Source: a virus
DNA: 52,783 bases
Direction: 5' to 3' (one strand)
IMG/VR virus record: IMGVR_UViG_3300009128_000021
Location: 1-52,783 of that record
How positions within the stretch are numbered: the stretch's first letter is position 1; each line of letters starts with the position of its first letter. Below, in pieces: positions 49,639 to 52,783 of this stretch. The notes below the pieces were generated by a model. It was given only the letters and a program-made list of their open reading frames with translations, ran no database searches and was not told where the DNA came from. The translations under genes were made by a program, and so were the position numbers.

Positions 49639-50022
49639 ATGAGCGACACTCCTTGGCCCCATTTCTCACAGGCAGAGCTGAGCTGTAAGTGCGGCTGTGG
49701 CCGCTGGGACATGGACGCCTCATTCATGGAGCAGATCGAGACGCTGAGGATGCGGATGGGCTTCCCCTTCCACGTCTCCAGCGCCTTCCGGTGCCCGGAG
49801 CACAACGATCACGTCTCCAGCACAGGTTTAAACGGTCCCCATACCACGGGCCGGGCGATTGACATACTGGTGTCCGGCGAGGACGCCTACTCCCTGATCC
49901 GGATTGCCCTGCTGCACAATTTCACAGGACTGGGCGTGGCCCAAAAAGGACTACACGCTAGTCGCTTCGTGCATCTGGACGATCTGACGGACGGGACCCG
50001 CCCCTGGGTGTGGACCTACTAG
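49639..50022 (+). CDS. Endolysin, peptidase M15 type
   Basis: A 127-aa M15_3-type D,D-/L,D-carboxypeptidase fold. Zinc ligands His68 and Asp75 (GPHTTGRAIDI) and His112 (RFVHLD) are present, with the SSAFRCPEHN strand before them. It would cut peptidoglycan peptides at lysis. No signal peptide, so release should depend on the adjoining holin-like proteins. GTTTAAAC (49826) encodes Leu-Asn four residues before His68. Confidence 0.88.
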   Translation: MSDTPWPHFSQAELSCKCGCGRWDMDASFMEQIETLRMRMGFPFHVSSAFRCPEHNDHVSSTGLNGPHTTGRAIDILVSGEDAYSLIRIALLHNFTGLGVAQKGLHASRFVHLDDLTDGTRPWVWTY

Positions 50023-50031
50023 GAGGGTGAG

Positions 50032-50238
50032 ATGAATTTCGGAAGCAAGAAACTATGGGTGGCCGCTGGGGGAGGACTCTTCCTGACGGCCCTGGGCTGG
50101 AAGGCTGGAGGCAGCCTCCCGCCCGAGCAAATGATGGCGGCGGTGACCAACCTGGGCAAGTACTTCATGTGGTACATCGCCATCCAGGGCGGCATCGACA
50201 TCATCAAGGGTGTGACCGGAATCTGGACGAAGAAATGA
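50032..50238 (+). CDS. Holin-like small membrane protein
   Basis: A 68-aa protein with two hydrophobic segments (LWVAAGGGLFLTALGW and YFMWYIAIQGGIDIIKG) and Lys-rich ends. ATG 50032 with GGAGG upstream, right after the endolysin. The layout suits a class II holin or antiholin. Confidence 0.6.
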   Translation: MNFGSKKLWVAAGGGLFLTALGWKAGGSLPPEQMMAAVTNLGKYFMWYIAIQGGIDIIKGVTGIWTKK

Positions 50239-50624
50239 TACTGGGAGACATCCTCAAGGGCGGAGTCTCCAAGCTCCTGGGCGGCGTGAAGGATCTGGTG
50301 GGGGAGTTCCACCTCGCGCCGGACAAGCAGCTTGAGTTTGATGCCAAGCTCCGGGAGCTGGAGGTCCAGGAGTCGGACACGATAGTCAAGGCGGCGGAGT
50401 CGGTCCTGGTAGCCGAAGCTACCAGCGATGACGGTTACGTCCGCCGTGCCCGTCCCACATTCCTGTATCTCGTGTACGCAATCCTGCTGTACAGTTACCT
50501 TGTCCGGCCAGCCATGGGGCAGCCGGTTCTCCCCCTACCGGAGGAGATATTTTGGCTGTTTGGCTCTGGTATCCTGGGCTACCAAGGTGCCCGGAGTTGG
50601 GAAAAGAAACTGGGGAAAGCATGA
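50235..50624 (+). CDS. Holin, three-TM (GTA-holin-like)
   Basis: A 129-aa protein starting in the previous stop (ATGA). The N-terminal amphipathic region (DILKGGVSKLLGGVKDLVG) and acidic helix lead to SDDGYVRRARPTFLYLVYAI and two hydrophobic segments, matching the 3TM holin family known from gene transfer agents. With the preceding gene and endolysin it forms the lysis module. Confidence 0.7.
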   Translation: MILGDILKGGVSKLLGGVKDLVGEFHLAPDKQLEFDAKLRELEVQESDTIVKAAESVLVAEATSDDGYVRRARPTFLYLVYAILLYSYLVRPAMGQPVLPLPEEIFWLFGSGILGYQGARSWEKKLGKA

Positions 50625-50851
50625 AAATCATCAACCGAATCCAGCAGCGGGTCTCCCTCCCGGACACTGCGGTGAGCCCACTCTTTGGGGGGGCTTCAGG
50701 CAAGAAGCGGAAGCGCCGGGAGAAGAGTCGCAGGAAGGGCAAGCGGAAGCGGACCGGCGATGGGATCACGGAGGGTCCCGGCTGGCTGGGTGGTGGCGGT
50801 GGCGGCAAGGAGATCCCGCAGAATCCTCCGGGCGGAGGGGGTGCTAAGTGA
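50621..50851 (+). CDS. Small basic protein, tandem paralogue 1
   Basis: A 76-aa protein overlapping the holin stop (ATGA). It is very basic in the centre (GKKRKRREKSRRKGKRKR) and Gly-rich at the end. Its start, MKIINRIQQRVSLPDTAVSP, parallels that of the next gene. Unknown function; possibly DNA-condensing or a virion protein. Confidence 0.6.
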   Translation: MKIINRIQQRVSLPDTAVSPLFGGASGKKRKRREKSRRKGKRKRTGDGITEGPGWLGGGGGGKEIPQNPPGGGGAK

Positions 50852-51045
50852 AGATAATCAAGAGGAGCCTGAAGCGGATCAAGCTGGCCGAGACCCAGCC
50901 CCATCCTCTCTTCGCCAAGGCTGTGGCCTATGCCAGGGACAAGGAGCGGAGCTGGGGCAGGGCCAGGAAGCCGGTGAGCAACCCGGTCCCCCCGCCCCCC
51001 AAGCCGCCCCCGCCCCGCATGGGCGAGGGTGGACACGGCCCTTAG
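50848..51045 (+). CDS. Small basic protein, tandem paralogue 2
   Basis: A 65-aa protein with GTG start (GTGA overlap), last gene of the late operon. MKIIKRSLKRIKLAETQPHP aligns with the preceding protein's start, but the tail is Pro-rich (NPVPPPPKPPPPRMGEG). Its stop is immediately before the attP arm repeats. Confidence 0.55.
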   Translation: MKIIKRSLKRIKLAETQPHPLFAKAVAYARDKERSWGRARKPVSNPVPPPPKPPPPRMGEGGHGP

Positions 51046-51102
51046 CTCCATACTGGAGTATGGAGCGGCCCATTTCCGCTCCATACTGGCTCCATACTGG
51101 AG
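51046..51102. repeat. attP arm-type repeats, P side
   Basis: CTCCATACTGG occurs at 51046, 51079 and 51090, and its inverse TATGGAG at 51059. Such short direct and inverted repeats left of the core are typical binding sites for the integrase N-terminal domain. Confidence 0.7.
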
Positions 51103-51199
51103 CGTATTTGTATGGTATCCTGTGTGTCTGTGTGGCATAGTCCTACGAGAAATCAAGCACTTAGGACCACACAAATACAGGGAGATGGGTGATACTGGA

Positions 51200-51243
51200 C
51201 TGGGGGACAAGTGGTCGCGGGTTCAAATCCCGCCGCTCCGACC
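51200..51243 (+). promoter_or_regulatory. attP core: 3' half of tRNA-Pro(GGG)
   Basis: From the anticodon loop CTGGGGG (51200-51206) through stem ACAAG, a 5-nt variable loop, the T arm GCGGG-TTCAAAT-CCCGC (51217-51233), to acceptor CGCTCCG-A, the sequence is a canonical tRNA 3' half. The 5' half is absent. On integration it would restore the host tRNA-Pro gene. The attachment crossover probably lies at or near the anticodon loop. Confidence 0.85.
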
Positions 51244-51251
51244 CTTAACAC

Positions 51252-51286
51252 GAAGCCCTGCAACGACTTGTTGCAGGGCTTCTTTG
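51252..51286. terminator. Terminator after the attP core
   Basis: GAAGCCCTGCAA (51252-51263) and TTGCAGGGCTTC (51271-51282) form a perfect 12-bp stem with a 7-base loop, then TTTG. It may have come with the host tRNA's own terminator and separates the late operon from the integrase. Confidence 0.88.
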
Positions 51287-51301
51287 CGGCGGGATTTGGC
51301 C

Positions 51302-51321
51302 GCTCCATACAGATCCATACT
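51302..51321. repeat. attP arm-type repeats, P' side
   Basis: CTCCATAC (51303-51310) and ATCCATACT (51313-51321) repeat the P-side motif on the other side of the core, completing a two-armed attP directly at the integrase gene end. Confidence 0.65.
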
Positions 51322-52487
51322 CAGCCAGCCATCGCCTCCCGGGCCTTCAGCTCCAGGATGTTGGCGGCTTCTCTCATCTCCGTCTCCTGGGCGTGATCGT
51401 AGTGGCTGGTCATAGCGTCACTGGCGTGACCCATGAGAGCCTGACCGACCTTGGCCCGGATACCCTCCTGCTGGAGCCATGTGTTGTAGGTGTGGCGAAG
51501 GTCATGCCACACGCCCCACACCGGGATGTCGGCCCGGCCCATGCAGCTCCTGAGCGCCCGGCTGTACCAGCCCTTCTCACGCTCAAAGAAGGGGAGGGAG
51601 GGGTCCAGGGTCCCCTTGCCAGCGATGTACGCCTTGAGGGCGTCCAGGGCCAGCTCAGGGACCGGGATGACCCGGTACTCGCCCGTCTCGGTCTTCGCGC
51701 CGGGCTTGATCCCCACCTTCTCAACGTAGTGCCAAAGGATGGTGATGGTCTTCTTCTGCCAGTCCACGCCATCCTGCTTCAGGCCACGCATCTCCCCCTG
51801 GCGCATCCCCGTGAGGGCGGACAGGAGGAGCATGGCACGAAGCTCACGGCTGGCGGACTGGGCCATCTGGATGACCTCATCCATGGAGAAGACCCGCTTG
51901 CGCCGGGTCCGCTTGGGCATCCCGTCCAGCTTCTTGCCGGTAGGGATGGGGTTGACTGAGATGATCCGCTTGGTGTCCCGGGCGTAGGTGAGAACTGCCC
52001 GGAGGCGCTTGACGTACTTGCGGAGGGTCCCGTTGGCCAGGGGCCGCTCCGGCTTGAGGATGCCCCGCCGCTCATCCCCGTCCCTGTGGTAGGCGATGAG
52101 GTTGAGGGCAAAGTCATCCCCGTCCTCGGCGGTAAACTCCACCACGGGGATGTCAACGATCCCCATGCGGGGGTCCTTGAGCTTCTTGGCGCTGGCTTCG
52201 TAGTCATCCAGGGAGCTGGGCACCAGCCCCAGCTTCTTCTTCCTGAGGAGCCACTCGTCCACGAGGTCCCCGATGGTAAACTTGGCCTTGGCCTCATCGT
52301 CCAACTTGGCAGAGAACTCTGCCATGAGGGACTTCATGAGCTTCTGCTGTCCGGCCACGTCATTCTCAGTGGCCGGGACCAGCCGGGTGGTGACGGTGGT
52401 GCCGTCCGGGCGGTACACATGAACGGCACGGCGGCGTTTCGGCTCCGTCTTCGCTTTGCCCCATCCTTCCCTAAGTGTGTATCTCAT
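51321..52487 (-). CDS. int: Tyrosine recombinase (phage integrase)
   Basis: A 388-aa integrase. The N-terminal region (1-70) is an arm-binding type; 70-175 is the SAM-like core-binding domain (TIGDLVDEWLLRKKK, then GTLRKYVKRLRAVLTYARDT). The catalytic domain has Arg229 (ALTGMRQGEMRGL), His328-x-x-Arg331 (WHDLRHTYNTWL), His354 (LMGHAS) and Tyr363 (SHYDHA). Its stop lies in the P' arm repeats. It would integrate the phage into tRNA-Pro(GGG). ATG 52487 has a weak purine-rich site upstream. Confidence 0.95.
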   Translation of the reverse strand: MRYTLREGWGKAKTEPKRRRAVHVYRPDGTTVTTRLVPATENDVAGQQKLMKSLMAEFSAKLDDEAKAKFTIGDLVDEWLLRKKKLGLVPSSLDDYEASAKKLKDPRMGIVDIPVVEFTAEDGDDFALNLIAYHRDGDERRGILKPERPLANGTLRKYVKRLRAVLTYARDTKRIISVNPIPTGKKLDGMPKRTRRKRVFSMDEVIQMAQSASRELRAMLLLSALTGMRQGEMRGLKQDGVDWQKKTITILWHYVEKVGIKPGAKTETGEYRVIPVPELALDALKAYIAGKGTLDPSLPFFEREKGWYSRALRSCMGRADIPVWGVWHDLRHTYNTWLQQEGIRAKVGQALMGHASDAMTSHYDHAQETEMREAANILELKAREAMAG

Positions 52488-52508
52488 GTCTGTCTCCTAT
52501 CGGCGTGT

Positions 52509-52783
52509 TTAAATGTCGCCCAGGTCCAGGGTGCTCACCCGAGAGATCAGGGGGAGCGCCTTGTCCAGGTAGTCCGCGATCTTCCTCATCATCCCCGGCA
52601 CAGCCAGCGGGTCCTCAAATGCCAGGAGGACCTCAGTGACCGTCCCAATCTCCATAGCGCGGAGCAGCTTGTCCACGGTAGTGATCTGAGGGATGGTGTC
52701 GCCGTTCTCAATCCTGACGATGCTGGCAGACGCAACGCCAGACATGGCGGTCAGCTTGCGGACGCTCAGGCCCCTGGCGTTAC
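52509..52783 (-). CDS. XRE-family transcriptional regulator, C-terminal part (gene crosses the map junction)
   Basis: The 3' part of the regulator that starts at 243 on the joined map; the last 119 bases duplicate the left end. The C-terminal half (about residues 80-132) is short and mostly helical, without a recognisable LexA-type peptidase (no Ser-Lys autocleavage signature). It resembles small regulators that work as simple dimers. It ends 21 bp upstream of the integrase start, so the two are probably co-transcribed leftward. A start confined to this end (ATG 52745) would remove half of the HTH and is rejected. Confidence 0.85.
   Translation of the reverse strand, partial: NARGLSVRKLTAMSGVASASIVRIENGDTIPQITTVDKLLRAMEIGTVTEVLLAFEDPLAVPGMMRKIADYLDKALPLISRVSTLDLGDI
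52665..52783. repeat. Terminal direct repeat (right copy): circular-map overlap
   Basis: This is the second copy of the 119-base end overlap. Joining 52664 to base 1 restores an uninterrupted leftward XRE regulator gene, which supports circular closure. A headful-packaged, terminally redundant phage genome would also assemble this way. Confidence 0.93.

Larger units (their letters stand above)
19580..49833. repeat. GTTTAAAC iterated palindrome, dispersed copies in late genes (13 copies)
   Basis: Exact copies start at 19580, 20778, 28267, 31377, 31658, 39067, 39603, 41566, 43705, 47601, 49237, 49311 and 49826. All are inside coding sequence, read as Phe-Lys (G-TTT-AAA-C) or Leu-Asn (GT-TTA-AAC). 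The latter uses TTA, which is uncommon in these GC-rich genes. Copies with one end base changed are fewer (15119, 23402, 33358, 35711, 37209, 43924, 52507), so the full octamer seems to be what is kept. Confidence 0.85.

Noticed and set aside
51181-51245. A complete tRNA gene
   Set aside because: Only the 3' half from the anticodon loop is present; the five bases before the loop do not pair with the anticodon stem and no D arm exists.
1-52783. The 119-base end repeat as a true terminal repeat of the virion DNA
   Set aside because: The repeat lies in the middle of a conserved regulator gene and its length fits an assembly overlap. Nothing suggests defined physical ends there.

Overview
The window is a complete circular map of a temperate, podovirus-like bacteriophage of about 52.66 kb. 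The last 119 bases (52665-52783) repeat the first 119 exactly, as expected for an assembly closed on itself, and one repressor gene only becomes complete when the ends are joined. The DNA is GC-rich, starts are ATG/GTG with strong AGGAGG-type ribosome sites, and the putative attP carries the 3' half of a bacterial tRNA-Pro(GGG). The host is therefore a high-GC bacterium, but I cannot name its phylum. Portal, terminase, SU10-like capsid, adaptors, a nozzle-like protein, four ejection-type proteins and the lack of a tape measure or sheath point to a short-tailed virion.

Layout. (1) 51.3-52.5 kb plus the junction to 0.24 kb, leftward: tyrosine integrase and an XRE regulator. (2) 0.6-5.3 kb, rightward: recombination and replication genes (ERF annealing protein, Gp157, HTH protein, replication initiator, loader-like protein, a small protein with an SSB-type tail, PD-(D/E)XK-like nuclease). 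(3) 9.5-5.3 kb, leftward from a near-consensus promoter: about ten small genes (DUF2958, zinc proteins, SprT-like protease) separated by palindromic hairpins. (4) 9.6-10.36 kb: non-coding, with DnaA-box-like sites, a possible origin. (5) 17.6-10.4 kb, leftward: small overlapping genes, including XRE regulators, an RNA polymerase alpha-CTD-like protein, a SLOG protein, and a terminator-bounded cassette of a glycosidase-like, a nuclease-like and a phospholipase-A2-like protein. (6) 17.7-51.0 kb, rightward late operon: GroES-like co-chaperonin, terminase, portal, scaffold, capsid, adaptors, tail proteins, ejection proteins (one of 2325 aa with HEFGH), M15 endolysin and holin-like proteins. (7) 51.05-51.32 kb: attP with arm-type repeats, the tRNA-Pro 3' half and a terminator.

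The most unusual signal is a highly iterated palindromic octamer, GTTTAAAC. I count 32 exact copies where base composition predicts fewer than one. Nineteen lie in the first 10 kb, none between 9947 and 19579, and thirteen lie in late genes. Copies occur at hairpin centres, between ribosome site and start codon, across stop codons (GTT-TAA-AC) and inside genes. A variant, GTTTACAC/GTGTAAAC, is also enriched and one copy lies in the spacer of the main leftward promoter. This resembles a dispersed operator (stoperator) or HIP1-like system that I do not recognise. Other points of interest are the alpha-CTD mimic, a recently copied carbohydrate-binding-like module shared by an adaptor and a tail protein, an adaptor gene apparently split by a cupin cassette, and a sharp codon-context rule for phenylalanine.
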